From Paenibacillus sp. YYML68 (GTDB lineage: Bacteria > Bacillota > Bacilli > Paenibacillales > NBRC-103111), in the NCBI RefSeq assembly GCF_027923405.1, contig NZ_BQYI01000001.1, positions 1,466,501 through 1,530,500 on the forward strand: a DNA stretch of 64,000 nucleotides. Reading direction: 5' to 3'. A program made the translations under genes and the position numbers. Shown here one piece after another: positions 8,487-17,033 of this stretch; position 1 is the stretch's first letter, and every line of letters starts with the position of its first letter. Below the pieces are notes generated by a model. The model did not search any database, was not told the DNA's origin, and was given only the letters and a program-made list of their open reading frames with translations.

Positions 8487-9401
8487 ATGACGAACTATTA
8501 CAAGCCGCTTGAATATATCGTTCCGCCTGAGGATGAAGGCTTGCTGCTGCGCACCGTGCTGACGAACCGGATGGGATTGTCTCGCAAGCTGATCTCCCGG
8601 CTGAAGCTAACCGAGCAGGGCATTACAGTGAACGGCGAGCGCCGATATATCGATGTGAAGCTAGCAAGCGGAGACCGGGTTGCCATCCGGATGCTGGAGG
8701 AGCAATCCGACGACATTCTCCCTGAGCCGATGGAGCTGAACGTGCTGTACGAGGATGACGAGCTGCTCGTGCTGAACAAGCAGGCCGGTCTCATCGTGCA
8801 TCCAACGCATGGTCACTATACGGGTACAATTGCGAACGGCGTCGTCCACTATTGGCAGGAGCGCGGCGTGCGCTTCCGCTTCCGCCCTATACATCGGCTC
8901 GACCAAGAGACGTCGGGGACGCTCGCCATTGCGAAGAACCCGTACGTGCATCAGCAAATTTCCGAGGAGCTTCAGGCGCACGGGGTGATGAAGGAATATG
9001 TCGCTCTCGTGCACGGGGAGCTGCAGCAGGAGGTGGGGACAGTGGACGCTCCGATCGACCGCAGTCCCGAGCAGCCGCACGTGCGGATCGTGACGCCATC
9101 GGGCTACTCCGCGGTCACGCATTACCGGGTCGAGCAGAGGCTGCGGGGGGCTACTCTTGTGCGGCTTCGGCTCGAGACCGGCCGCACGCACCAGATTCGC
9201 GTCCATATGAAGCATCTCGGTCATCCGCTCGTCGGTGACAAGCTGTATGGGGCAGGTGGTCACAGCGACGACGATCTGATCGGCCGTCAGGCGCTGCACG
9301 CTTGCCTGCTCGCCTTCACACATCCGACGCGCAAGGCGTGGATCACCTTCGAGGCGCCGCTGCCCGACGATATGAGAAGCTGCATCGAACGACTGACCTG
9401 A
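8487..9401 (+). CDS. RluA/RluD-family pseudouridine synthase
   Basis: Isomerises uridine to pseudouridine in RNA, most likely rRNA. An S4-like RNA-binding N-terminus (residues about 18-75, with SRKLISRLKLTEQGITVNG) precedes the catalytic domain, which shows the family motif HRLDQETSG with the catalytic aspartate, and the later LETGRTHQIRVHM and GDKLYG motifs. All key residues are present and the 304-residue length is normal. ATG 8487 has a modest AATGAGGAG site about 17 bases upstream. A strong terminator follows at 9418. Exact target (RluD, YjbO or YlyB type) cannot be told. Confidence 0.93.
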   Translation: MTNYYKPLEYIVPPEDEGLLLRTVLTNRMGLSRKLISRLKLTEQGITVNGERRYIDVKLASGDRVAIRMLEEQSDDILPEPMELNVLYEDDELLVLNKQAGLIVHPTHGHYTGTIANGVVHYWQERGVRFRFRPIHRLDQETSGTLAIAKNPYVHQQISEELQAHGVMKEYVALVHGELQQEVGTVDAPIDRSPEQPHVRIVTPSGYSAVTHYRVEQRLRGATLVRLRLETGRTHQIRVHMKHLGHPLVGDKLYGAGGHSDDDLIGRQALHACLLAFTHPTRKAWITFEAPLPDDMRSCIERLT

Positions 9402-9417
9402 TCCTTGGAGTAAGTAC

Positions 9418-9466
9418 AAATCCGCGGTGCTTCCTCTCGCTCGAAGAGGTGCCGCGGATTTTCCTG
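9418..9466 (+). terminator. Intrinsic terminator after the pseudouridine synthase gene
   Basis: A long hairpin, AAATCCGCGG paired with CCGCGGATTT plus inner CCTCT/AGAGG pairing, is followed by TTTTCCTG. The A-run on the left lets it also act for the converging minus-strand gene. Confidence 0.85.
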
Positions 9467-9505
9467 TTTGTTCGTTTCATGTGTCGGAGGCTAGGAGGTT
9501 CGCTC

Positions 9506-10258
9506 TTATTGCAGCAGCCCCAAGTACTCCTTAAGCACGAGAGACAGATCGTCCATCGCCGCTGATCGGGGCGTCCACGTCTGCTGGAACGTCCGCGGCA
9601 GTGAGGCGGGACTGGCCTTGTAGTCGACCGGATAAGGGAGCACGGCGATCCCATTCGCTTCAAAATGCTTCATCGCTCGCGCCATATGAAACGCTGAAGT
9701 AATAAGGATCGGGCGCGTATATCCGTGCTGATCCAGCAGCACCTTCGTGAACTCGGCGTTCTCCTCCGTCGTGCGGCTTCGGTCCTCGAGCTTGATGCTC
9801 GCTTCCGGGACGCCGAGGCTGAGCAGCGTGCGCTTCGCCAGCTGCCCTTCGTTGCCGGAGTTGGCGTACACCTGCCCGCCGGAGACGATGATCGGCAGCG
9901 GCTTCTCTGCATAGAGTCGTGCGGCTGCAACGACTCGCTGCAGCGTATGTCCGGTTAGCTGCCCGACTCCGTCCGGATGCGGCACGCCGTCGATTGCACC
10001 GCCGCCGAGCACGACGTACACATCGCCGGTCAGCTTGCCTGGTGCAGGCGGGCTGTAGCGATTCTCAAGACTGCGGACAAGCGGATCGGTGACGAGCGAG
10101 ATGGAGGAGCCGTACAGTAGTACAGCTGCGACGAGTACGGCGATGCCGGCCTTGCGGTTCAGTCTCGCCCAGCACCACATACCTAGTGCCAGCAGCAGCA
10201 GGACGAACAAGCCGGGGGGAAGCAGGAAGCTGTATAACATTTTCAACATATAGATCAT
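9506..10258 (-). CDS. YdcF/SanA-like membrane protein (DUF218)
   Basis: Two hydrophobic segments at the N-terminus (about residues 8-26 and 33-55) anchor an extracytoplasmic domain of the DUF218 (ElyC/SanA/YdcF) family. The motifs YVVLGGGAIDG, SGGQ, LEDRSRTTEENA and ITSAFHMARA are visible. Members are linked to envelope integrity and polyprenyl or peptidoglycan metabolism, but the reaction is not established. Length 250 residues. Several Met codons lie close to the start, so the true start could be ATG 10258 or slightly downstream. It faces the preceding gene convergently and has its own promoter region toward 10380. Confidence 0.85.
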   Translation of the reverse strand: MIYMLKMLYSFLLPPGLFVLLLLALGMWCWARLNRKAGIAVLVAAVLLYGSSISLVTDPLVRSLENRYSPPAPGKLTGDVYVVLGGGAIDGVPHPDGVGQLTGHTLQRVVAAARLYAEKPLPIIVSGGQVYANSGNEGQLAKRTLLSLGVPEASIKLEDRSRTTEENAEFTKVLLDQHGYTRPILITSAFHMARAMKHFEANGIAVLPYPVDYKASPASLPRTFQQTWTPRSAAMDDLSLVLKEYLGLLQ

Positions 10259-10401
10259 GGCAAGTAAGCTCCTTCAGGGACGTGAGTGAGTCGAGTGATT
10301 CGGTCGCGCGGTCCAACTTCTTCTAGGATAGGATACGATATGTTGCAGTCAGGAAGCAATTCGCTTCATAAATAATTAACATGATGAAGGGAGCTGGGAG
10401 C

Positions 10402-10587
10402 ATGCGTTATAAGGTGGCGCTTCGTGTCGATGGACAGACGGTGAAGGAGGAGGAGCTCGAGATCGAGGAGACGAAGCTGGGCGAGCTGACGGATGAGGAG
10501 ATCGAGCAGGCGATTGAGGTGAACATTCGCAGCTGGGTCGATCGGATGATCAGCATCGAGTGGGAGGTCGTCGAGGAGCAGGACTAG
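10402..10587 (+). CDS. Small acidic protein of unknown function (61 aa)
   Basis: A short hydrophilic protein with 18 Asp/Glu, beginning MRYKVALRVDGQ and ending in EVVEEQD. It contains one Trp-centred amphipathic stretch (IRSWVDRMISIEWEV). Start ATG 10402 is chosen because GAAGGGAG at 10386-10393 lies 8 bases upstream; an ATG at 10381 is in frame but has no such site. I do not recognise the family. Stand-alone gene upstream of the promoter of the ArsC-like gene. Codon use is like the neighbours, so it is probably real. Confidence 0.65.
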   Translation: MRYKVALRVDGQTVKEEELEIEETKLGELTDEEIEQAIEVNIRSWVDRMISIEWEVVEEQD

Positions 10588-10596
10588 CCTGTACAT

Positions 10597-10626
10597 TTGC
10601 AGGCGGCTTACGCCTCTCGGTATAAT
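10597..10626 (+). promoter_or_regulatory. Promoter for the ArsC-like / M50 protease pair
   Basis: TTGCAG at 10597-10602 and TATAAT at 10621-10626 with an 18-base spacer. It lies 52 bases before the ATG at 10678, so a longer reading frame starting at TTG 10597 would overlap the -35 box and is rejected. Confidence 0.6.
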
Positions 10627-10677
10627 GGTAGGGTGGCTTACCGCGTAACGCGATTATTGGATGTAAGGATGGGGAAT

Positions 10678-11055
10678 ATGTCGAACGACAACAAGACGCT
10701 GACGATCTATGAATACCCGACCTGCGGCACGTGCCGCAATGCGGTCAAGTGGCTGCAGAATGAGGGCTGGGCGCTGACTAAGATTCACATCAAGGAGCAG
10801 CCGCCGTCACCGGAGGTGCTGAAGGAGCTCATCGCGATCAGCGGTCTCGATATGAAGAAGTTTTTCAACACCTCGGGCGAGGTATATAAGGAGCTGAAGC
10901 TGAAGGATAAGCTGCCGGGCATGTCCGACGAGGAGAAGGTTGCGTTGCTATCCTCGAACGGGATGCTGCTGAAGCGTCCGATCGTTACGAATGGCGTGAA
11001 GGCGACGGTCGGGTTCAAGCCGGAGCAATATGCAGAGGAATGGAGTCAATCATAA
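10678..11055 (+). CDS. ArsC/Spx-family thioredoxin-fold protein (YusI-like)
   Basis: A 125-residue member of the arsenate reductase/Spx superfamily. YEYPTCGTC gives the N-terminal CxxC, FFNTSGEVYKEL and MLLKRPIV are diagnostic of the ArsC-like subgroup (B. subtilis YusI, E. coli YffB), rather than of the RNA polymerase-binding Spx. Function is a presumed thiol-disulfide reductase; arsenate reduction is not established for this subgroup. ATG 10678 is chosen because AAGGATGGGG sits at 10665-10674. The end lies next to or inside the start region of the M50 protease gene, depending on which start of the latter is used. Confidence 0.88.
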   Translation: MSNDNKTLTIYEYPTCGTCRNAVKWLQNEGWALTKIHIKEQPPSPEVLKELIAISGLDMKKFFNTSGEVYKELKLKDKLPGMSDEEKVALLSSNGMLLKRPIVTNGVKATVGFKPEQYAEEWSQS

Positions 11056-11078
11056 GCAGGCGAAAGGAAGTGAACGGC

Positions 11079-12152
11079 TTGCAGCAAAAGAAGGAAAACA
11101 AGAGAAAACCGCTATGGTTCATCGGGGCGGCGGCGATGTTCCTGTTCTCACAGCTGAAGGTGATACTGCCTGTATTGAAGGCGGGGAAGGCGGGCGGTGC
11201 GTTCCTGACGATGCTGCTGTCAGTCGGGGCGTACGCGCTCTTGTTCCCATGGCAGTTCGCGATCGGGTTCGTGCTGCTCATCTTCGTGCATGAGCTGGGG
11301 CATGTGTGGGCTTCAAAACGAAAAGGGATGCCGGTAACAGCAGTAGTGTTCATCCCATTTTTTGGTGCGATGACAAACATGAAGCGATATCCGAAGGATG
11401 CGGTTACAGAAGCCTATATTGCAATGGGAGGACCGGTGATTGGATCAATCGGAGCTCTCGCTGTACTTGGGGCTGCTTATTATTTTGACAGTGGTTTGTT
11501 GTACAGCTTGGCCTATACGGGCTTTTTCATTAATCTACTTAATTTACTTCCGATAAACCCTCTTGATGGAGGTCGCATCTCGACAGCGGTGACTCGCTGG
11601 CTGTGGCCTGTCGGCTTGGTGCTTGGACTTATCGTCATCATCCAGCTGAGCAGCTGGATCTTGCTGATCTTCTGGGCGATGTTCGCTTACGACCTGTATA
11701 TCAAGTATGTGAAAAACCGCAATCGCGGCGAGCAGTCTGCCGCTGTCTATTCGTTCGAGCTGGACGCCGAGCCGCTGCTGGCGCAAGGGTACATCATTCC
11801 AGGCTCGGAGCATCGCCGCGAGCTGGCGTTCCACACCTATACGGATCGCGAGCAGGAGCAGCAGCTCGTTGAGGTGTATTACGAGGGTCTCGCCTTCCGT
11901 GGCACGGTGCCGATGCAGAGGCAGTCGATCATTCATCGCGTGCAGCTGGAAGGTGTGAAGCGGAAGCAGACGGAGCAGGGGCTAAGGCTGGAGCTTCCCG
12001 TTCGCATCGACTATTCGCCTCACACGAACGATAAGTATTACGAGGTGCCGCCAGCAACTCGTTGGAAATTCGGGCTCGGCTATGCCGCGCTCGCCGGGTC
12101 GTTGCTGTACTTGATGCACGTGGTGCACGTGCTGTCGGGCATTGATTTCTAG
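11079..12152 (+). CDS. Site-2-type membrane metalloprotease (M50 family)
   Basis: Membrane zinc protease of the S2P/M50 family. The HELGH motif is at about residues 71-75 inside a hydrophobic helix, and the second metal ligand motif NPLDGG is about 95 residues later; other helices surround them. A cytoplasmic or surface C-terminal part of about 150 residues with no recognised domain ends in another hydrophobic helix. TTG 11079 is chosen because AAAGGAAG (11063-11070) is 8 bases upstream; ATG 11040, which would overlap the preceding gene, has no good site. Bases about 11305-11570 are clearly poorer in G+C than the rest of the gene (see findings). Confidence 0.87.
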   Translation: MQQKKENKRKPLWFIGAAAMFLFSQLKVILPVLKAGKAGGAFLTMLLSVGAYALLFPWQFAIGFVLLIFVHELGHVWASKRKGMPVTAVVFIPFFGAMTNMKRYPKDAVTEAYIAMGGPVIGSIGALAVLGAAYYFDSGLLYSLAYTGFFINLLNLLPINPLDGGRISTAVTRWLWPVGLVLGLIVIIQLSSWILLIFWAMFAYDLYIKYVKNRNRGEQSAAVYSFELDAEPLLAQGYIIPGSEHRRELAFHTYTDREQEQQLVEVYYEGLAFRGTVPMQRQSIIHRVQLEGVKRKQTEQGLRLELPVRIDYSPHTNDKYYEVPPATRWKFGLGYAALAGSLLYLMHVVHVLSGIDF

Positions 12153-12179
12153 ACGTAGGGTAGAGGAGATAAGCCTGTT

Positions 12180-13361
12180 ATGGTGATCAAGCTGCAATCC
12201 AATCGATTAGCCGAACTTGGTTCGGCTATTTTTTCTGAAGTGGCAAGCTGGAAGCAGGAGGTCCTGTCACGCGGTGTCGATGTGATCGACCTCGGCATCG
12301 GCAGTCCGGACCATGGTCCGAGCGAACGGGTGCGGGAGGCGCTGCGCGAAGCGGTGTCGGACCCGACGATGTATGGTTATCCGGGTACCGATGGAACGCC
12401 GGAGTTCCGACGTACGGTTGCCGACTGGTATCGGCATCGGTTCGGCGTGACGCTTGATCCGGAGCGTGAGATCGTCGCGCTGATGGGCTCGCAGGACGGT
12501 CTGGCGCATCTGGCACTGGCGATCACGAATCCCGGCGACATCGCCATCGTGCCTGATCCTGGCTATCCGATCTACTCGGCCAGTCTGGTGCTCGCTGGCG
12601 TGACGCCCTACTTGCTCCCGCTGCGTGAGGAGCATCAGTATTTGCCGCAGCTTGAGCTGATCCCGGCGGATGTCCTGAAGCAGGCGAAATTCATTCTGCT
12701 CAACTATCCGAGCAACCCACTGTCGGCGGTCGCGACGCTTCCGTTCTTCGAGCGACTTGTTGAGTTCGCGCGTCGTCATGAGCTGTTGATCGTACACGAC
12801 GCCGCCTATTCGGAGATGGCGTTCGACGGCTTTCGCCCGCCGAGCGTACTCGAGGTTGAAGGGGCGAACGATGTCGCGGTCGAGTTCCATTCGATGTCGA
12901 AGAGCTTCAACATGGCGGGCTGCCGCATCGCCTTCATGGTCGGTCACGCTGGGGCAGTGGAGGCGCTGCGCACGCTGAAGTCGAACATCGACTATGGCGT
13001 CTTCCTCGCCGTGCAGAAGGCCGCCGCTCAGGCGCTGCGCGATGACATGCTGCCGGGCAGCTCGTCCGTAGCCGCTCTGTACGAGCGACGCCGTGACGTC
13101 GTGGTGGAAGGACTGCGTGCTGTAGGGTGGGACATTCCGACACCGAAGGCTTCGATGTTCATCTGGGCGCGCATACCGGACGGCTGGACATCTCGACAAA
13201 TTTCCCGGGAAATTTTGTATAACGCAGGTGTTGTCGTTATTCCGGGTGACGCATTCGGCAAGGAAGGCGAAGGCTACGTGCGTATTGCGCTCGTACAGGA
13301 GGAGGACCGACTGCTGGAGGCGGTGCGGCGTATTGGTGAGTTTCTCAATGGAACGAAGTAG
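12180..13361 (+). CDS. PLP-dependent class I/II aminotransferase (DapL/AlaT-like)
   Basis: Fold-type I aminotransferase of 393 residues. Typical motifs: DLGIGSPD near residue 37, YPGTDGTPEFR, PDPGYPIYSAS, NYPSNP and FHSMSKSFNMAG with probable PLP lysine K241, then GCRIAFMVG. The arrangement resembles LL-diaminopimelate aminotransferases and the wider MalY/PatA-like group, but the substrate cannot be read from the sequence. ATG 12180 follows AGAGGAGA with about 10 bases of spacing. A perfect terminator-like hairpin lies inside codons 10-18 (see the hairpin entry). A bidirectional terminator lies about 65 bases past the stop. Confidence 0.9.
   Translation: MVIKLQSNRLAELGSAIFSEVASWKQEVLSRGVDVIDLGIGSPDHGPSERVREALREAVSDPTMYGYPGTDGTPEFRRTVADWYRHRFGVTLDPEREIVALMGSQDGLAHLALAITNPGDIAIVPDPGYPIYSASLVLAGVTPYLLPLREEHQYLPQLELIPADVLKQAKFILLNYPSNPLSAVATLPFFERLVEFARRHELLIVHDAAYSEMAFDGFRPPSVLEVEGANDVAVEFHSMSKSFNMAGCRIAFMVGHAGAVEALRTLKSNIDYGVFLAVQKAAAQALRDDMLPGSSSVAALYERRRDVVVEGLRAVGWDIPTPKASMFIWARIPDGWTSRQISREILYNAGVVVIPGDAFGKEGEGYVRIALVQEEDRLLEAVRRIGEFLNGTK
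12209..12236 (+). terminator. Terminator-like hairpin inside the aminotransferase coding start
   Basis: AGCCGAAC, a TTG loop, GTTCGGCT, then ATTTTTTCT: a perfect 8-bp stem with a six-T tail, 29 bases after the ATG. It has the form of an intrinsic terminator but lies within codons 10-18, where the low-GC codons (ATT TTT TCT) differ from the rest of the gene. Confidence 0.5.
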
Positions 13362-13424
13362 GGAGCTTGCTTGCGTGGTCAAGCGGACTAATCCCGCTCA
13401 TGCAAGAGGTTCCGCAGCTGTAAT

Positions 13425-13461
13425 AAAAGCCGAGTCCCTGTCGATAGGGAGCTCGGCTTTC
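13425..13461. terminator. Bidirectional terminator between aminotransferase and LacI-type gene
   Basis: AAAGCCGAG pairs with CTCGGCTTT, with inner TCCCT/AGGGA pairing around a short loop. A-run before and T-run after allow it to end both converging transcripts. Confidence 0.8.
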
Positions 13462-13499
13462 GTCTATAGAATGAGGCTCTACAATATGCAATTGTGCAG

Positions 13500-14525
13500 C
13501 TATTCGGTCGCAAGATGATACAACGACGACTCACGGACGATGAGCCGATGCGGAATAATCGTCCGTGTGTGCGGAATGTCCTCCCCCTTGACCGCACGGA
13601 TCAACACCTGCGAGGCGGTATAGCCGAGCTGGTAGATGCCGATGTCGACCGAGCTGATCGGCGGCGTGGCGAGCTCAGACATGGGCAAGTTGTTGAAGCC
13701 GACGATGCTTAAGTGCTGCGGCACGCTGTAGCCGAGCTCGTTCAAGCCGCGCGTGACGCCGAAGGCGACCATGTCGTCCATTACGACCAGTCCAGTCGGA
13801 CGCTCTGGCAGCGACATCAGGAACGACATCGCCCGGTAGCCGCTCTCCTGCAGAAATTCCCCCTCGACAATCCAATCTTTCCGGAACGGGATATCTGCAT
13901 CCTTCAGCGCCTTCTTGTAGCCGTTCAATCGGTCCCGCGATACGATTAGATTCGGTGGCCCGCTGACGAAGCCGATGCGGCGGTGACCCTGCTGGATAAG
14001 ATGCTTCGTTACATCGTAGGCCGCCTGCTCGTTATCGTTATCGACTGTTAAGATCGCCTCATCCTCACTGCGTCCGATCAGCACGAACGGGAAGGAGTGC
14101 TCCTTCAGGAAGGCGATGACCGGATCGGCATTGCGCGAGTACAGCAGGATGATGCCGTCGACGCGGCGTCCGCGAACAAGACGAGTGACGGCCTCGACCT
14201 CCTCGCGCTCCGTTGTGCCTGTTGTCATCATCAGATCGTAGCTCGAGCGGGTAGCTTGCGAGATGACCCCTCGAATGACCTCAGAGAAGAACAGGTTCTG
14301 GAACAGCTCCTCCGCGGAACGAGGCAACAGCAGGCCAAGCGTTTGCGTCGTTTTGGAGACGAGGCTCTTGGCCATGACGTTCGGATGATAGCCGAGCTCC
14401 TCCATAATTTCCTTCACTTTACGAATCGTGGCCGGACTGATCCGCGGATGTCCCGAGATGACACGGGATACAGTGGATGGCGAGACACCGGCTTTTTTGG
14501 CGACATCCACAATAGTAACATGCAT
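13500..14525 (-). CDS. LacI-family transcriptional regulator (MalR-like)
   Basis: The N-terminus, VTIVDVAKKAGVSPSTVSRV, is the LacI-type helix-turn-helix with hinge helix NVMAKSLVSK, followed by a periplasmic-binding-protein-like sugar domain (residues about 60-340; GLLLPRSAEE, VDGIILLYS, VVMDDMVAFG, VGFNNLPMSELATPP). It resembles maltose/maltodextrin regulators of Bacillales, which fits the neopullulanase-like gene that follows on the same strand side. ATG 14525 is preceded by GGAGG with 9 bases of spacing. A palindromic operator lies between its promoter and start, so self-regulation is likely (inference). Confidence 0.92.
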   Translation of the reverse strand: MHVTIVDVAKKAGVSPSTVSRVISGHPRISPATIRKVKEIMEELGYHPNVMAKSLVSKTTQTLGLLLPRSAEELFQNLFFSEVIRGVISQATRSSYDLMMTTGTTEREEVEAVTRLVRGRRVDGIILLYSRNADPVIAFLKEHSFPFVLIGRSEDEAILTVDNDNEQAAYDVTKHLIQQGHRRIGFVSGPPNLIVSRDRLNGYKKALKDADIPFRKDWIVEGEFLQESGYRAMSFLMSLPERPTGLVVMDDMVAFGVTRGLNELGYSVPQHLSIVGFNNLPMSELATPPISSVDIGIYQLGYTASQVLIRAVKGEDIPHTRTIIPHRLIVRESSLYHLATE

Positions 14526-14561
14526 AATTGAAGTACCTCCAGCGAGCGAATGTTGAATGTA

Positions 14562-14575
14562 TTTAAACGTTTAAT
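14562..14575. promoter_or_regulatory. LacI-type operator palindrome, probable autoregulatory site
   Basis: TTAAACGTTTAA, a perfect 12-bp palindrome centred on CG at 14568/14569 as in LacI/CcpA-family operators. It lies about 35 bases upstream of the ATG of the LacI-type gene and downstream of its probable promoter. Confidence 0.6.
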
Positions 14576-14611
14576 GAAAACCAAGGGAAGGGGATAAGCG
14601 TTATTCATCTA

Positions 14612-14640
14612 ATATTAGCGAAGGTCGGAAGTGTTGTAAA
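14612..14640 (-). promoter_or_regulatory. Promoter of the LacI-type gene
   Basis: On the minus strand TTTACA (14640-14635), a 17-base spacer and TAATAT (14617-14612). Transcription would start near 14605, just upstream of the palindrome at 14562. Confidence 0.5.
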
Positions 14641-14816
14641 CAGCAGTTAGACGTTCATGGGGCCGAGTGAAGGGTATGGTTAGGAGAATATTTACATTAA
14701 CACCATTATGAAGTTACTATTATACAATGATTGAAGATTTCTTCGGCATTACGAGTACTACATTTTGAATCAGGGACAGATTCAGAAGTCGCTTTCCTAT
14801 ACAAGAATGTGAGCCG

Positions 14817-14966
14817 ATGGAGTCATTATTTATATTCTTTTCAATTGTGATTCTGATCTCCACGTTAGTTAGAGGTACTTTTCAGTGGGACCTATTCACT
14901 CTGTCGATCATCGTTATTCCTGCCTTGGTCATGAGTCTAATTGTTGAGAGACTGCTGAAAAAATGA
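14817..14966 (+). CDS. Possible 49-residue small membrane protein in an AT-rich gap
   Basis: Open frame from ATG 14817 to TGA 14966. It reads MESLFIFFSIVILISTLV, then a short polar loop, then FTLSIIVIPALVMSLIV and the basic end ERLLKK: two hydrophobic segments with a positive tail. The region is clearly poorer in G+C than its neighbours. There is no strong ribosome binding site (only a GTGAG 5 bases upstream), and I recognise no family. It could be a small membrane protein or chance coding in a degraded stretch. The rest of the 14641-15264 gap has no supported gene. Confidence 0.35.
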   Translation: MESLFIFFSIVILISTLVRGTFQWDLFTLSIIVIPALVMSLIVERLLKK

Positions 14967-15006
14967 ATAAATTGTAGCCCTACTGTTACGTCACATGCGA
15001 ATATAT

Positions 15007-15050
15007 AGGAAGCAGCCTTAGTCTAGATATTAGATTAGGGCTGTTCCTGT
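15007..15050. other. Stable hairpin in the gap between LacI-type and GH13 genes
   Basis: AGGAAGCAGCC and GGCTGTTCCT form the outer arms, with AGCCTTAGTCTA pairing with TAGATTAGGGCT in a 12-bp arm (two G-T pairs) around a 5-base loop. No good T-run follows, so terminator function is uncertain. Nothing else is supported between 15051 and 15264. Confidence 0.4.
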
Positions 15051-15264
15051 TAATCGTACAGTTATTGCACATAGATTCCGACGAACAAGGAGGCGCAGAA
15101 CGATCCGTAGGTGAAGGACAATCCGACGATTCGCGATACAAGACAAGTCCGCCGTACGCATCTGATCTATGGCGTAGAGCGTTCGACGCTGAGGTGATCA
15201 AGGCTGCGCACGTTGGACCTGTACGATTCATGGGGATAACCGTCGACTATTAGCTACAGTAATC

Positions 15265-17019
15265 TCACTCCCCATTCAGCACCGCGAACCCAAAGGCCGG
15301 CAGCGACAGCTGCAGCTGCCCGCTCAGCGGCGTCACATGGACAGCACCTGTGAAGAAGTCCGTCCAGCTGCCCTCGCCGCAGTTGACCTGCACCGACGCC
15401 TCGCGATCCGATGCGTTCACGGCGACCAGCACACGCCCGTCCTCGGTGGCGCGCTCCAGCACGAGCTGCCGCGAGTCAGCTCGTGCGAGCAGGAAGCGTA
15501 CGCTGCCTTCGCGAAGCGGGGCGAGCTGCTTGCGCATTGCGATGACGCGCTGGAAGTAGGCGAACAGCTCGCGGTCCTGCTGCTCCTCATCCCACACCAT
15601 ACATTTGCGGCAGTCCGGGTCGCCTGCACCGTCCATGCCGATCTCATCGCCGTAATAGATGCAAGGCGTGCCGGGGAACACGAACTGCAGCACCGTCGCC
15701 AGCTTCATCAGCGGCTTGCTGCCGCCGCACAGCGTCAGCAGTCGCGGCGTGTCGTGGCTGCCGAGCAGGTTGAAGGCCACTTCGTTCACCTGCTGCGGAT
15801 AGCTCGCCAGCTGAGCGCCGACTGCGTGCGCGAACCCGGCAGCGTCGAGCCTGCCTCTTGCAGTGAAGCTGAGCACCGCCTCGGTGAACGGGTAGTTCAT
15901 GACCGCATCGAACTGGTCGCCCTGCAGCCACATCATCGAGTCGTGCCAGATTTCGCCGAGAATGTAGGCGTCCGGCTTCAGCGCCTTCACCCGGTCGCGG
16001 AACAGCCGCCAGAATCGGTGATCGACCTCGTTCGCAACATCGAGACGCCAGCCGTCGATGCCAATGTCACGAATCCAATATTCTGCTACTTCTAATAGAT
16101 AAGCTTGTACCTCGGAATTCTCGGTATTGAGCTTCGGCATGATCGGCTCGAACGCGAACGTGTCGTACGTAGGCACGCCGTCCTTCACCTCCAGCGGGAA
16201 TTCGCGCACATGGAACCAGTCGGCGTAGCGCGATGCTGCTCCATGCTTCAGCACATCGAGGAACGGCTCGAACGTGTGACCCGAATGGTTGAACACTGCA
16301 TCGAGCAGCACCCGGATGCCTCTCGCGTGACAGAGGTCCACGAGCTCCTTCAACGTCTCGTTCGTACCGAACTGCGGATCAACCTTCATATAATCCTTCG
16401 TATCGTACTTATGATTCGTCGTCGCCTCGAACAGCGGATTGAAGTAGATCGCGTTCACGCCGAGCTGCTGTAGATAATCCAGATGGTCGATAATTCCTTG
16501 CAGGTCGCCTCCGAAATAATTCGTCGGCGTCGGCTCCGCGGACCCCCACGGCAGCGCGTTAACCGGATCGTTGTCCGGATCGCCATTAGCGAACCGCTCC
16601 GGGAAGATCTGGTAGAACACAGCCTCCTTCACCCAGGCGGGCGGTGCGAACACATCGGCCGGGTTCAAGAACGGATACTCGAACATGTAGGCCGAGTCCT
16701 TCGGCTCCTCGGTGAAGAAGCCTTGCTCGGTCATCCACACCTGCTCATCCCCGTGCTCGAGGCAGAAGCCATAGCGCAGCCTGCGGTACGGCGGACGCAC
16801 CTCCGCCTGCCAATAGTCGAACAGCGCATCGCCCGGCAGCTTGCGCATATCGACATAACCGACGCTTGCTTCCCACATGTACTTATCGCCTGCCAGCACG
16901 CGGACGCGCTGGACGTTGTCTTTTTTCGTACGGATGCGGATGTGAATGGTGTCGTTATCATAGGCGTAGGACCAGTTCAGCTTCGGACGGTGGTAGATCG
17001 CTTCGAGTACGATGGACAT
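15265..17019 (-). CDS. GH13 alpha-glycosidase, neopullulanase/cyclomaltodextrinase type
   Basis: 584 residues. An N-terminal CBM34-like domain (about 1-130) precedes the catalytic barrel, the domain order of neopullulanases, maltogenic amylases and cyclomaltodextrinases. The four GH13 regions are visible: [19 protein letters not shown] (nucleophile Asp), ILGEIWHDS (acid Glu) and LLGSHDTPR (stabilising Asp). [21 protein letters not shown] is also typical. No signal peptide, so it acts on imported maltodextrins. ATG 17019 follows AGGAGGA with 9 bases of spacing. It lies beside a LacI/MalR-like gene. The leader contains a terminator-like hairpin and a small reading frame. Confidence 0.93.
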   Translation of the reverse strand: MSIVLEAIYHRPKLNWSYAYDNDTIHIRIRTKKDNVQRVRVLAGDKYMWEASVGYVDMRKLPGDALFDYWQAEVRPPYRRLRYGFCLEHGDEQVWMTEQGFFTEEPKDSAYMFEYPFLNPADVFAPPAWVKEAVFYQIFPERFANGDPDNDPVNALPWGSAEPTPTNYFGGDLQGIIDHLDYLQQLGVNAIYFNPLFEATTNHKYDTKDYMKVDPQFGTNETLKELVDLCHARGIRVLLDAVFNHSGHTFEPFLDVLKHGAASRYADWFHVREFPLEVKDGVPTYDTFAFEPIMPKLNTENSEVQAYLLEVAEYWIRDIGIDGWRLDVANEVDHRFWRLFRDRVKALKPDAYILGEIWHDSMMWLQGDQFDAVMNYPFTEAVLSFTARGRLDAAGFAHAVGAQLASYPQQVNEVAFNLLGSHDTPRLLTLCGGSKPLMKLATVLQFVFPGTPCIYYGDEIGMDGAGDPDCRKCMVWDEEQQDRELFAYFQRVIAMRKQLAPLREGSVRFLLARADSRQLVLERATEDGRVLVAVNASDREASVQVNCGEGSWTDFFTGAVHVTPLSGQLQLSLPAFGFAVLNGE

Positions 17020-17033
17020 GAGCTAGAGTCCTC

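Noticed and set aside
14986-15231. 81-residue minus-strand frame and 62-residue plus-strand frame in the gap 14986-15253
   Set aside because: No ribosome binding sites, no recognisable features, and they overlap on opposite strands.
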